A stretch of 64,000 nt of DNA. Source: Caulobacter flavus. Lineage in GTDB: Bacteria; Pseudomonadota; Alphaproteobacteria; Caulobacterales; Caulobacteraceae. The notes below the pieces were generated by a model, which worked only from the letters and a program-made list of their open reading frames with translations, was not told the DNA's origin and did no database searches. Every line of letters begins with the position of its first letter. Position 1 is the stretch's first letter. The DNA lies in contig NZ_CP026100.1 in assembly GCF_003722335.1 (NCBI RefSeq), forward strand, positions 4,934,001 through 4,998,000, read 5' to 3'. Positions 50,054 to 58,968 of this stretch are shown here, one piece after another. Position numbers and translations under genes: made by a program.

Positions 50054-52720
50054 ATGAACGTCGTCGTCGTCGAGAGCCCGGCCAAGGCCAAGACCATCAA
50101 CAAGTACCTCGGGTCCGACTACACGGTTCTGGCCTCCTATGGGCATATCCGCGACCTGCCCTCGAAGGACGGGTCGGTGGAGCCCGACAACGACTTCGCC
50201 ATGAGCTGGGAGGTCGACGCCAAGTCGTCCAAGCGCATCTCCGACATCGTCGACGCGCTGAAGAAGGCCGACCGCCTGATCCTCGCCACCGACCCGGATC
50301 GCGAAGGGGAAGCGATCAGCTGGCACGTGCTCGAGGTGCTGAACAAGAAGAAGGCGCTGAAGGACAAGCAGATCCAGCGCGTCACCTTCAACGCCATCAC
50401 CAAGGCCGCCGTGACCGAGGCCATGCGCGCGCCCCGCGACCTCGACATGGAGCTGGTCGAGGCCTACCTGGCCCGCCGCGCCCTCGACTATCTGGTCGGC
50501 TTCACCCTGTCGCCCGTGCTGTGGCGCAAGCTGCCGGGCTCTCGTTCGGCCGGTCGCGTGCAGTCGGTGGCCCTGCGCCTGGTCGTCGACCGCGAGATCG
50601 AGATCGAGCGCTTCAAGACCCAGGAATACTGGACCGTCGACGCCGACGTCTCGGCCGGCTCGGACCCGTTCCTGGCCCGCCTGGTCAAGCACGACGGCAA
50701 GAAGCTCACGAAATTCGACCTCGGCAACGAGACCTCGGCCCTGGCCGCCAAGGCCGCCGTGCAGGCCGCGACCTTCAAGGTCGAGGCCGTCGAGAAGAAG
50801 CCCGGCAAGCGCTCGCCCGCCCCGCCCTTCACCACCTCGACCCTGCAGCAGGAAGCCGCCCGCAAGCTGGGCTTCTCAGCCCAGCGCACCATGCAGGCCG
50901 CACAGAAGCTATACGAAGGCATCGACATCGGCGGCGAGACCGTCGGCTTGATCACCTACATGCGTACCGACGGCGTCTCGATCGCGCCGGAAGGCATCGC
51001 CGACGCCCGCGAGGTGATCGGCGCCGTCTACGGCAAGGAGTACGTGCCGGACGCCCCGCGCATCTACAAGTCGAAGGCCAAGAACGCCCAGGAGGCCCAC
51101 GAAGCCATCCGCCCGACCAGCATGCGCCGCAACCCCGGCTCGCTGCGCCTGGATCCGGACCTGGGGCGCCTGTACGAGCTGATCTGGAAGCGCACCATCG
51201 CCTCGCAGATGGAAAGCGCCCGCATCGAGCGGACCACCGTCGACCTGGAAAGCCACGACGGCCGCACCGGCCTGCGCGCCACCGGCCAGGTGGTGCTGTT
51301 CCCCGGCTATCTGGCCGTCTACGAGGAAGGCCGCGACGACGAGGAGGGCGAAGACAGCGCCCGCCTGCCGGCCATCGTCGAGGGTGCCGCCGCCAAGGTC
51401 ATCGAGGCCCGCGCCGACCAGCACTTCACCGAACCGCCCCCGCGCTATTCGGAAGCCAGCCTCGTCAAGAAGATGGAAGAGCTGGGCATCGGCCGCCCGT
51501 CGACCTACGCCTCGGTGCTGGGCGTGCTGCGCGACCGTGAATACGTGCGCATGGAGAAGCAGCGCTTCATCCCCGAGGACAAGGGCCGCCTGGTCACCGC
51601 GTTCCTCGAGCAGTTCTTCCGCCGCTACGTGGAGTACGACTTCACCGCGGCCCTGGAAGAGCGCCTCGACCTCGTCTCCGACGGCAAGCTCGACTGGAAG
51701 GAATTCCTGCGCGAGTTCTGGAAGGACTTCCACGCCGCCGTCGGCGAGATCGCCGAGCTGCGCACCACCAACGTGCTCGACGCGCTGAACGACGCCCTGG
51801 GCCCGCACATCTTCCCTGACAAGGGCGACGGTACGAACCCGCGCCTCTGCCCGACCTGCGGCTCGGGCATGCTGTCGCTGAAGACCGGCAAGTTCGGCGC
51901 CTTCATCGGCTGCTCGAACTATCCCGAATGCCGCTACACCCGCCAGCTGGGCGTGGCCGAGGGCGACGGCGAGGCCGAGAGCGCCGACAAGGAACTGGGG
52001 ATCAACCCCGCCACCGGCCGCGCCGTGTGGCTGAAGAACGGCCGTTTCGGCCCCTACGTGGAAGAGGTCGCGGCCGAGGGCGAGAAGCCCAAGCGCTCGT
52101 CCCTGCCCAAGGGCTGGACGCCGGCGGCGCTGGACCTGGAGAAGGCCCTGCGCCTGCTGAGCCTGCCGCGCGAGGTCGGCATGCACCCCGACGACGGCAA
52201 GCCGATCACGGCGGGCCTGGGGCGCTTTGGCCCGTTCGTGCTGCACGACGGCACCTACGCCAACCTGGAGAACGCCGACGAGGTGTTCGACGTCGGCCTC
52301 AACCGCGCCGTCGCCATCCTGGCCGACAAGCGGGCCGGCGGCGGGCGTCCGCAGCGCGCGGCCGCCGCGGCCCTGGCCGAGCTTGGCAATCACCCCGAGG
52401 ACGGCAAGCCGGTGCGCGTGCTGTCGGGCCGCTTTGGTCCCTACATCAAGCACGGCGACACCAACGCCAACGTGCCCAAGGGCGCGGATCCGGCGGCCCT
52501 GACCCTGGCCGAGGCCGTGACCCTGCTGGCCGAACGCGTGGCCAAGGGCGGCGGCAAGAAGCCGGCCAAGAAGGCCGCCGCGCCCAAGAAGGCGCCTGCC
52601 AAGGCGAAAGCCGAGGGCGAAGCCGCCGAGGCCAAGCCGAAGAAGGCCGCCGCCAAGACCACGGCGGCCAAGAAGCCGGCCGCCAAGAAGGCGCCGGCCA
52701 AGGCCAAGACCGAGGCGTGA
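50054..52720 (+). CDS. topA: DNA topoisomerase I
   Basis: The 888-residue type IA enzyme starts with the Toprim domain (NVVVVESPAKAKTINKYLGS; ATDPDREGEAISWH). The catalytic tyrosine is in GLITYMRTDGVSIA. A single C4 zinc finger is visible at about residue 600 (CPTCGSGMLSL ... GCSNYPECRY), followed by two or three zinc-free C-terminal repeats (KNGRFGPYV, GRFGPYIKHGD). The tail is a Lys/Ala-rich tract (KKPAKKAAAPKKAPAKAKAE), as in many alphaproteobacterial TopA. It relaxes negative supercoils. Confidence 0.97.
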   Translation: MNVVVVESPAKAKTINKYLGSDYTVLASYGHIRDLPSKDGSVEPDNDFAMSWEVDAKSSKRISDIVDALKKADRLILATDPDREGEAISWHVLEVLNKKKALKDKQIQRVTFNAITKAAVTEAMRAPRDLDMELVEAYLARRALDYLVGFTLSPVLWRKLPGSRSAGRVQSVALRLVVDREIEIERFKTQEYWTVDADVSAGSDPFLARLVKHDGKKLTKFDLGNETSALAAKAAVQAATFKVEAVEKKPGKRSPAPPFTTSTLQQEAARKLGFSAQRTMQAAQKLYEGIDIGGETVGLITYMRTDGVSIAPEGIADAREVIGAVYGKEYVPDAPRIYKSKAKNAQEAHEAIRPTSMRRNPGSLRLDPDLGRLYELIWKRTIASQMESARIERTTVDLESHDGRTGLRATGQVVLFPGYLAVYEEGRDDEEGEDSARLPAIVEGAAAKVIEARADQHFTEPPPRYSEASLVKKMEELGIGRPSTYASVLGVLRDREYVRMEKQRFIPEDKGRLVTAFLEQFFRRYVEYDFTAALEERLDLVSDGKLDWKEFLREFWKDFHAAVGEIAELRTTNVLDALNDALGPHIFPDKGDGTNPRLCPTCGSGMLSLKTGKFGAFIGCSNYPECRYTRQLGVAEGDGEAESADKELGINPATGRAVWLKNGRFGPYVEEVAAEGEKPKRSSLPKGWTPAALDLEKALRLLSLPREVGMHPDDGKPITAGLGRFGPFVLHDGTYANLENADEVFDVGLNRAVAILADKRAGGGRPQRAAAAALAELGNHPEDGKPVRVLSGRFGPYIKHGDTNANVPKGADPAALTLAEAVTLLAERVAKGGGKKPAKKAAAPKKAPAKAKAEGEAAEAKPKKAAAKTTAAKKPAAKKAPAKAKTEA

Positions 52721-52752
52721 CGGCAAGCGGCCAGGGGGAGTAGACTGACGCC

Positions 52753-53127
52753 ATGACCACGCTCGAACGTCCCATGCCGCTGCCGCTGGTGGTGGTTCTG
52801 CTGTCGGCGGTCAGCGTCGTGGGCTTCGTGCTGGGCCTGCGCGGCGCGCTGGACACCGGCAAGCCGGCCGACGCGGTCTCGACCGCGCCGCTGGCCGAGG
52901 TCTCGGGCGTGCCGGTGAAGGATGCGACCCCGGCTCCGGTCGAGGTCGCCCCGCCGCCCCCTCCCCCGCCGGTCAAGCCGGTCGAGGAGGCGCCCGAGGA
53001 GGTCGCGCCGGAAACCCCGCCGGTGGTGCAGGCCCCGGTCGCGCCCGCCACCCCGCCCCCGGCCGAGAAGAAGCCCGAACTGCCGCCGGCCCAGCAGACG
53101 CCGCAGCGGATCGAGGACCTGTACTAG
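52753..53127 (+). CDS. Membrane-anchored Pro-rich hypothetical protein
   Basis: The 124-residue protein has one membrane helix (LPLVVVLLSAVSVVGFVLGL, residues about 10-30) and a periplasmic Pro/Glu/Val-rich tail (PPPPPPPVKPVEEAPEEVA) with no folded domain. It resembles TonB-like or energy-coupling linkers without the C-terminal domain. It sits 32 bp after topA and 45 bp before rnr, all plus strand, so it is probably co-transcribed. Function unknown. Confidence 0.7.
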   Translation: MTTLERPMPLPLVVVLLSAVSVVGFVLGLRGALDTGKPADAVSTAPLAEVSGVPVKDATPAPVEVAPPPPPPPVKPVEEAPEEVAPETPPVVQAPVAPATPPPAEKKPELPPAQQTPQRIEDLY

Positions 53128-53172
53128 GTTCTGCTCGTTTCCTTCGCCCGGGAAACGGCTTAGACGAGGGGA

Positions 53173-55515
53173 ATGGCCAAACCTCGCCTCCCCAAGACCG
53201 CCGCCCCGAAGACCGCGCGCCCGAAGATGCCTTCGAAGGCGCGTCCGCCCGCCGGCCTGCCTGACAAGGAGACGCTGCTGGCGTTCCTGCGCGACGCCGG
53301 CGAGGCCGCCAAGGCCGACATCGCCCGCCACTTCGGCCTGAAGGGCGCCGACCGCCGCGCCTTGCGCGAGATGATCCGCGAGATGGAAGCCCAGGGGCAG
53401 CTGGGCAAGCGCGGCCGCCGCGGCTTCGCCGAGGCCGGCGCCCTGCCGCCCGTGGGCGTGGCCGACGTGATCGAGCGCGACGGCGACGGTGATCTCTTCG
53501 TCAAGCTGACCAAGGCCGATGAGGACGTGGCCCTGGTGCGCCTGGCCCCCGACCGCCGCGAGGCCGCCGCCGGCGCGCCGGGCCTGGGCGACCGCCTGCT
53601 GGTGCGCTTCGAGAAGCTGGAGAGCGGCGAGTACGAGGCCCGCCTGATCAAGCGCCTGGGCCAGAGCGCCCACAAGGTGCTGGGCGTGGTGCGCAAGCAG
53701 CGCCGCGAGATCCGCGTCGAGCCGGTCGACCGCAAGTCGAAGGAGAGCTTCGTCCTCGACGTGTCGCAGCCGGGCGTCGGCGACCTGAAGGACGGCGACC
53801 TGGTGGTCGTGCAGCAGAGCGGCCACGCCGGCCGCTACGGCCCCAAGCCCTGCCGCGTGCTCGAGACCGTCGGCAACGAGGAGGACCCCCGCGCCGCCTC
53901 GCTGATCGCCATCCACAGCCACGGCATCCCGACCGGCTTCTCGGACGAGGCCGAAGCGGAGGCGAAAGCCGCCAGGGAGCCGACGCTGGAGGGCCGCGAG
54001 GACCTGCGCGACCTGCCGTTCGTGACCATCGACCCGGTGGACGCCCGCGACCACGACGACGCCGTCTACGCCCATCCCGACGACAGCGAGGGCAACAAGG
54101 GCGGCTGGGTGGTCTGGGTGGCCATCGCCGACGTGGCGGCCTACGTCCGCCCGGGCTCGGCCCTGGACCGCGACGCCCGCGACAAGGGCAACAGCGTCTA
54201 CTTCCCCGACCGGGTGGAGCCGATGCTGCCCGAGACCCTGTCCAACGGCCTGTGCTCCTTACGTGAAGGCGAGAACCGCGCCACGCTGGCGGTGCGGATG
54301 GTGTTCGACAAGTCGGGCCACAAGAAGAGCCACCGCTTCGTGCGCGGCCTGATGCGCAGCGCCGCCAAGCTGTCGTACGAGCAGGCCCAGGCGGCCATCG
54401 ACGGCACGCCCCCGCCGGCCGGCCAGGATCCCGACAAGGCCCCGCCCCTGCTGGACGCGATCCTCAATCCGCTGTGGGAGGCCTTCCGCCTGATGGGCAA
54501 GGGCCGCGAGCAGCGCTCGCCGCTGGCCATCGAAAGCGACGAGCGCCGCATCGTCATCACCAAGGACGGCGAGATCGCCTCGATCACCCGCCGCGCCAGC
54601 CTCGAGGCCCACAAGCTGATCGAGGAGATGATGATCCAGGCCAACGTCTCGGCCGCCGAGAGCCTGGAGGCCAAGCGCTCGCCGCTGATCTACCGCGTGC
54701 ACGACACGCCCAGCCTGGAGAAGGTGCAGAACCTGGCCGAATTCCTGCAGACGCTGGAGATCCGCTGGAACAAGGGCGAGGCCCCGCAGACCAAGCGCTT
54801 CAACCAGCTGCTGGAAGAGACCCGCGAGAGCCCGCACGCGGCGATCATCAACGAGGTGGTCCTGCGCACCCAGATGCAGGCCCACTATTCCAGCGACAAC
54901 ATCGGCCACTTCGGCCTGAACCTGGCCAAGTACGCCCACTTCACCAGCCCGATCCGGCGCTATGCCGACCTGATCGTGCACCGGGGCCTGATCCGGGCCC
55001 TGGGCCTGGGCGACGACGGGCTGACCGACCAGGACATCGCACGGATCAAGGACACGGCCGAGGTCATCACCCACGCCGAGCGCCGGGCCATGGCCGCCGA
55101 GCGCGACGCCACCGATCGCTACATCGCCTCGTTCCTGGCCGACCGCGTGGGCGCGACCTTCAGCGGCCGCATCACCGGCGTCACCCGCTTTGGCCTGTTC
55201 ATCAAGCTGGACGAGACCGGCGCCGACGGCCTGGTGCCGATCTCGAACCTGGGCGAGGAGTTCTTCGTCCACGACGAAAAGCTGCACTCGCTGGTCGGCG
55301 AGCGCACGGGCAAGCGCTGGCCGCTGGGCCTGTCGGTCGAGGTGCGGCTGCGCGAGGCCACGCCGGTGACCGGCGGCCTGCTGTTCGAGATGCTGACCGA
55401 CCCGCTGCCGGCGGATCCCAAACTGCCGCGCCCGCGCCTGGGCGCGCGGCGGCAGGCGGCGGTCAAGCCGCGCGGCGGCCTGCCCAAGGGCGTGCGGCGA
55501 GGCAAGCGGCGCTAA
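53173..55515 (+). CDS. rnr: Ribonuclease R
   Basis: The 780-residue 3'-5' exoribonuclease has an N-terminal winged helix (LLAFLRDAGEAAKADIARHF), cold-shock domains and the RNB catalytic core with clustered Asp (DPVDARDHDDAVYAHPDD; FPDRVEPMLPETLSNGLCSL). An S1 domain (GRITGVTRFGLFIKLDETGA) and a basic tail follow (RRQAAVKPRGGLPKGVRRGK). It degrades structured RNA and rRNA fragments. Length is normal. The first 30 residues are a Lys/Pro/Ala extension. Confidence 0.97.
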   Translation: MAKPRLPKTAAPKTARPKMPSKARPPAGLPDKETLLAFLRDAGEAAKADIARHFGLKGADRRALREMIREMEAQGQLGKRGRRGFAEAGALPPVGVADVIERDGDGDLFVKLTKADEDVALVRLAPDRREAAAGAPGLGDRLLVRFEKLESGEYEARLIKRLGQSAHKVLGVVRKQRREIRVEPVDRKSKESFVLDVSQPGVGDLKDGDLVVVQQSGHAGRYGPKPCRVLETVGNEEDPRAASLIAIHSHGIPTGFSDEAEAEAKAAREPTLEGREDLRDLPFVTIDPVDARDHDDAVYAHPDDSEGNKGGWVVWVAIADVAAYVRPGSALDRDARDKGNSVYFPDRVEPMLPETLSNGLCSLREGENRATLAVRMVFDKSGHKKSHRFVRGLMRSAAKLSYEQAQAAIDGTPPPAGQDPDKAPPLLDAILNPLWEAFRLMGKGREQRSPLAIESDERRIVITKDGEIASITRRASLEAHKLIEEMMIQANVSAAESLEAKRSPLIYRVHDTPSLEKVQNLAEFLQTLEIRWNKGEAPQTKRFNQLLEETRESPHAAIINEVVLRTQMQAHYSSDNIGHFGLNLAKYAHFTSPIRRYADLIVHRGLIRALGLGDDGLTDQDIARIKDTAEVITHAERRAMAAERDATDRYIASFLADRVGATFSGRITGVTRFGLFIKLDETGADGLVPISNLGEEFFVHDEKLHSLVGERTGKRWPLGLSVEVRLREATPVTGGLLFEMLTDPLPADPKLPRPRLGARRQAAVKPRGGLPKGVRRGKRR

Positions 55516-55516
55516 G

Positions 55517-55653
55517 ACCCTCCCCCTGAAGGGGGAGGTGTCGGCGCAGCCGACGGAGGGGGATGTGTCTGCTGAATTCGGAGCGGGACGCGAGGCGAGC
55601 GCTTCTTCCCCCTCCGGCCCTCCGGGCCACCTCCCCCTTCAGGGGGAGGGTCT
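55517..55653. repeat. Palindromic repeat, family 1 (two facing units)
   Basis: CCTCCCCCTGAAGGGGGAGG, GTGTCGGCGCAGCCGAC, then about 60 bp later CCGGCCCTCCGGGCCACCTC and CCTTCAGGGGGAGGGTCTC. It fills the whole convergent gap between rnr and the DUF2164 gene and touches both, so it likely supplies the transcription end for both. Confidence 0.78.
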
Positions 55654-55890
55654 CTACCCGATCGGCTTCTCGATCTCGTAGACCACGTCTTCGAGCTTGC
55701 GCAGGATCAGCGCCTGCGCGTCGCGGACGCCCTGGTTGAAGAACGCCGGACCCAGGGTCTGCCCGATGAAGTCGAGCAGGAAGCCCGCCTCCAGGCCGCT
55801 GACCGGGCGATCGAGCTCGTCGCGCATGTAGAGCGTCAGCTTGCGCAGGGCGGCTTCGCGCACGTCCTTGTCGAGCTCGATGCGGGCCAT
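55654..55890 (-). CDS. DUF2164 family protein
   Basis: The 78-residue cytoplasmic protein matches DUF2164: MARIELDKDVREAALRKLTL, then EAGFLLDFIGQTLGPAFFNQ and GVRDAQALILRKLEDVVYEI. It is all helical. The family has no known function. It lies 128 bp downstream of argF on the same strand, separated by a nested inverted repeat. Confidence 0.85.
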   Translation of the reverse strand: MARIELDKDVREAALRKLTLYMRDELDRPVSGLEAGFLLDFIGQTLGPAFFNQGVRDAQALILRKLEDVVYEIEKPIG

Positions 55891-55901
55891 GCCGGGCTCC
55901 T

Positions 55902-56013
55902 TGCGTCCTTCGAGGCCCGTTGCGCGGGCGCCTCGGGATGAGGTGTTCAGTGCAATGAGATCCTCATCCTGAGCCGCGAGCCGCGAGCCGCAGGCGAAGC
56001 CTCGAAGGACGCA
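55902..56013. repeat. Nested inverted repeat between DUF2164 and argF
   Basis: Outer arms are perfect over 15 bp: TGCGTCCTTCGAGGC (55902-55916) and its complement (55999-56013). Inner arms GGATGAGG (55936-55943) and CCTCATCC (55962-55969) are perfect over 8 bp. The CCTCATCCTGAG and CTCGAAGGACGC words are typical of a dispersed intergenic repeat. As RNA it forms a long cruciform-like stem directly downstream of argF. Confidence 0.72.
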
Positions 56014-56018
56014 GAGGG

Positions 56019-56954
56019 TCAGCCGATGGCCCCGAAGCACCAGGCCAGGACCGACTTCTGGGCGTGGATGCGGTTCTCGGCCTCGTCCCAGACCAGCGAG
56101 CGCGGGCCGTCCAGGACGGCGTCGGTGACTTCCTCGCCGCGGTGCGCGGGCAGGCAGTGCAGGAACACGCCGTCGGGCTTGGCCAGGTCCATCAGGGCGT
56201 CGTCGACCTGATAGGGCTCGAAGGCCTTCAGGCGCTCGTCGTGGTCGGTGTCGCCCATCGAGACCCAGGTGTCGGCCACGACCACGTCGGCGCCGCGCAC
56301 GGCTTCCTGCGGCGACTCCATCATCGTGACCTTGCCATTCAGGCCGGCGGCGCGGGCCAGGTCGTGCAGGTCGGCGTGATAGACACTCGGGCAGGCTATC
56401 TTCAGCTCGAAGCCCAGCAGCGGGGCGGCGTGGATGAAGCTGGAGCAGACGTTGTTGCCGTCGCCCACCCAGGCGATGGTCTTGCCGCCCACGTCGCCGC
56501 GATGCTCCTCGATGGTGAGCAGGTCGGCCATGATCTGGCACGGGTGGCTCTTGTCGGTCAGACCGTTGATCACCGGCACGGTGGAGACCTGGGCGAAACG
56601 CTCGACGTCGGCGTGGACGTTGGCGCGGATCATCACCGCGTCGACCATGCGCGACAGCACCTTGGCGGTGTCCTCGATGGTCTCGCCGCGGCCCAGCTGC
56701 ATGTCCGAGGCCGTGGAGATGATGGCGTCGCCGCCGAGCTGGCGCATGGCCGCGTCGAACGAGAAGCGGGTGCGGGTCGAGTTCTTCTGGAAGATCATCG
56801 ACAGCACGCGGTCCTTGGCCGGCGCGTCGGCGTCGACGCGGCCCTGCGGCCAGCCCTTGCGGGCGGTCTTGCGGGCCTTGGCGTCCTCGAGGATCAGGCG
56901 CAGCGTAGCGCCGTCGAGCTTCCACAGATCGATGAAGTGACGGGGGGCGGTCAT
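56019..56954 (-). CDS. argF: Ornithine carbamoyltransferase
   Basis: The 311-residue enzyme has the carbamoyl-phosphate motif QKNSTRTRFSFDAAM, the ornithine-side MADLLTIEEHRGDVGGKTIA region and the C-terminal FLHCLPAHRGEEVTD with the catalytic Cys. It makes citrulline in arginine synthesis. It lies 76 bp after argD in the same direction, forming an argDF operon. Confidence 0.96.
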   Translation of the reverse strand: MTAPRHFIDLWKLDGATLRLILEDAKARKTARKGWPQGRVDADAPAKDRVLSMIFQKNSTRTRFSFDAAMRQLGGDAIISTASDMQLGRGETIEDTAKVLSRMVDAVMIRANVHADVERFAQVSTVPVINGLTDKSHPCQIMADLLTIEEHRGDVGGKTIAWVGDGNNVCSSFIHAAPLLGFELKIACPSVYHADLHDLARAAGLNGKVTMMESPQEAVRGADVVVADTWVSMGDTDHDERLKAFEPYQVDDALMDLAKPDGVFLHCLPAHRGEEVTDAVLDGPRSLVWDEAENRIHAQKSVLAWCFGAIG

Positions 56955-57030
56955 CTCAGGCCACCTTTCCGAAAATGGGCTGGAGTGGACGCCCCCGCCG
57001 CAAGGGCGGAGGCGTCGGATCGGTAGGCCG

Positions 57031-58245
57031 TCAGGCCGCCGCTTGGGCGCGGACGACCTCGCAGGTCTTCTCGAGCTTGGCCACGGCTTCTTGAGCCTCG
57101 GCCAGCGTCAGGTTCAGCGGCGGCAGCAGGCGCACGCAGTTGTCGCCGCCGCCGGCCACCAGCAGCTGCTGGTCGCGGGCCAGGGCCATGAACTCGCGGT
57201 TGTTGGAGGCCAGCTTGACGCCGATCAGCAGGCCCTTGCCGCGCACGTCGAGCACGACGTCCGGGAAGCGGTCCTTCAGGCCGTTGAGCTGCTGGGTGAA
57301 GTAGCCGGCGACGGTCTTCACGTTGTCGAGCAGCTCGGGCGTGTTGATCGCGTCGAAGGCCGCCGTGCCGACCGCCATGGCCAGCGGGTTGCCGCCGTAG
57401 GTCGAGCCGTGGGTGCCGGGGGTCATGCCCTTGGCGCCCTCGTGGGTGGCGAGGCACGCGCCGACCGGGAAGCCGCCGCCCAGAGCCTTGGCCACGCACA
57501 TGATGTCGGGCTCGGCGCCTTCCGCCCACTCGTGGGCGAAGAGCTTGCCGGTCCGGCCCATGCCGCTCTGCACTTCGTCGAAGATCAGCAGGACGCCGGC
57601 TTCGCGGGTGATCTGGCGCAGCTCGACCAGCTGGGCCTCGGTCAGGGCGCGCGCCCCGCCCTCGCCCTGCACCGGCTCGATGATGACGCCGGCCGTGGTC
57701 GGGCCGATGGCGGCCTTCAGGGCCTCCAGGTCGCCGAACGGCAGCTGGACGAAGCCCGGCAGGCGCGGGCCGAAGCCGTCGAGATAGCCGGCGTTGCCCG
57801 AGGCGTTGACCGCCGCGTACGAACGGCCGTGGAACGAGCCGTCGAAGCCGATGATGTCGATGCGCTCGGGATTGCCGGCGATCGCGTGGTAGCGGCGGGC
57901 GGCCTTCAGGGCGCACTCGATCGCCTCGGTGCCCGAGTTGGTGAAGAACACCACGTCGGCGAAGGTGGCCGCGCACAGCTTGTCGGCCAGCACTTCCTGC
58001 TCGGGGATCGTGTAGATGTTGGAGACGTGCCAGAGCTTCTCGCCCTGGGTCTTCAGGGCGTCGACCAGCACGGGATGGGCGTGGCCCAGGCCGCAGGTGG
58101 CGATGCCCGCCACACAGTCGAGGTACTCTTCGCCGGTCGTCGAGAACAGGCGCGCGCCTCGGCCTCGTTCGAACGCCAGCGGGGCGCGGTTGTACACGCC
58201 CATGATGTGGTGTTGCGAGGAGTTGGACGACGTCGCAGTGCTCAA
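57031..58245 (-). CDS. argD: Acetylornithine aminotransferase
   Basis: The 404-residue PLP enzyme shows SNIYTIPEQEVLADKL, FFTNSGTEAIECALKAAR, IIEPVQGEGG, DEVQSGMGRTGKLFAHE and the PLP-lysine in CVAKALGGGFPVGA, followed by GSTYGGNPLA. It moves the amino group to N-acetylglutamate semialdehyde. A TTG at 58245 with GGGAGG seven bases upstream is taken as the start; a 45-codon upstream extension is Pro/Arg-rich and unlike the family. Confidence 0.94.
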   Translation of the reverse strand: MSTATSSNSSQHHIMGVYNRAPLAFERGRGARLFSTTGEEYLDCVAGIATCGLGHAHPVLVDALKTQGEKLWHVSNIYTIPEQEVLADKLCAATFADVVFFTNSGTEAIECALKAARRYHAIAGNPERIDIIGFDGSFHGRSYAAVNASGNAGYLDGFGPRLPGFVQLPFGDLEALKAAIGPTTAGVIIEPVQGEGGARALTEAQLVELRQITREAGVLLIFDEVQSGMGRTGKLFAHEWAEGAEPDIMCVAKALGGGFPVGACLATHEGAKGMTPGTHGSTYGGNPLAMAVGTAAFDAINTPELLDNVKTVAGYFTQQLNGLKDRFPDVVLDVRGKGLLIGVKLASNNREFMALARDQQLLVAGGGDNCVRLLPPLNLTLAEAQEAVAKLEKTCEVVRAQAAA

Positions 58246-58329
58246 AGCGGCCTCCCTAAAAGGCAAGAAGCCCCCGGGCTTTCGCGCGGGGACTGGAAGG
58301 CCCGACGTTGTCGGCGCGAAGCCCTGCCC

Positions 58330-58335
58330 TGTCAA
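58330..58335 (-). promoter_or_regulatory. Candidate -35 element for argD
   Basis: On the minus strand TTGACA lies 85 bp upstream of the argD start. A GC-rich hairpin (GAAAGCCC / GGGCTTC) stands between it and the ribosome site. The -10 match is weak. Confidence 0.25.
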
Positions 58336-58465
58336 TGAAATCACTATGAATTTTCGCCCTGCGGGGCGCGGCGGACACACCCTGGCGGCGCGGGACCGCT
58401 AACTTGCCATCGAGGCGCGATCCGACCTAAGCCTGGGCGCGGGGGAGATGCTTGGAGGATCCACG

Positions 58466-58873
58466 ATGAAGGCCGCCGTTTCCCTCGCCCTGCTGACCCT
58501 GGCCGCCCTGCCCGGTTGCGCCTCGACGCCCGCGCCTTCCGGCTCCGCGGCGGTGACGGGGACCGTGGTCTGGCGCGAGCGGATCATGCTGCCGCCGACG
58601 ACGAAGACGATCGTGCGCCTGCAGGACGTCAGCCTGGCCGACGCGCCCGCCAAGGTGCTGGCCGAGGACGTCATCGACGGCACGCGCGCCCCGCCCGCAG
58701 CCTTCAAGCTGGCCTATGATCCGGCCCAGATCCTGCCGGGCCATCGCTATTCGGTGTCGGCCCGCGTCGAGGTGGACGGCCAGCTGCGCTTCATCAACGA
58801 CACCCACATCGCCGTCATCAACGACGGCCCGACGAAGGACGTCGAGGTGCTGGTCAAGGGCGTGGGGCGGTAG
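58466..58873 (+). CDS. YbaY family lipoprotein
   Basis: The 135-residue protein has a lipoprotein signal (MKAAVSLALLTLAALPGCAS; lipobox L-P-G-C). Its beta-barrel-like domain matches the YbaY/YscW family: GTVVWRERIMLPPTTKTIVR, LQDVSLADAPAKVLAED, FKLAYDPAQILPGHRYSVSA and DTHIAVINDG. These are secreted lipoproteins of unclear role, some acting as chaperones for secretins. ATG at 58466 follows TTGGAGG. Downstream is a perfect palindromic repeat. Confidence 0.82.
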   Translation: MKAAVSLALLTLAALPGCASTPAPSGSAAVTGTVVWRERIMLPPTTKTIVRLQDVSLADAPAKVLAEDVIDGTRAPPAAFKLAYDPAQILPGHRYSVSARVEVDGQLRFINDTHIAVINDGPTKDVEVLVKGVGR

Positions 58874-58889
58874 GGTCCCCTCCCCTTAT

Positions 58890-58924
58890 CCCGTCATTCC
58901 CGCCACAAGGGCGGGAATGACGGG
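58890..58924. repeat. Perfect palindromic repeat, family 3
   Basis: CCCGTCATTCCCGCC, 5-nt loop ACAAG, then GGCGGGAATGACGGG: a perfect 15-bp stem. A second copy in inverted orientation lies at 63941-63974. It separates the YbaY gene from the convergent ABC permease. Confidence 0.82.
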
Positions 58925-58968
58925 AGATTGGAAGAAGGCGGGGTGAGCGGCCCGGTCGGCCGCTCCCT

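Noticed and set aside
58255..58290. Attenuator-like hairpin upstream of argD
   Set aside because: A GC palindrome exists, but there is no leader peptide with arginine codons and no clear T-run, so attenuation is not supported.
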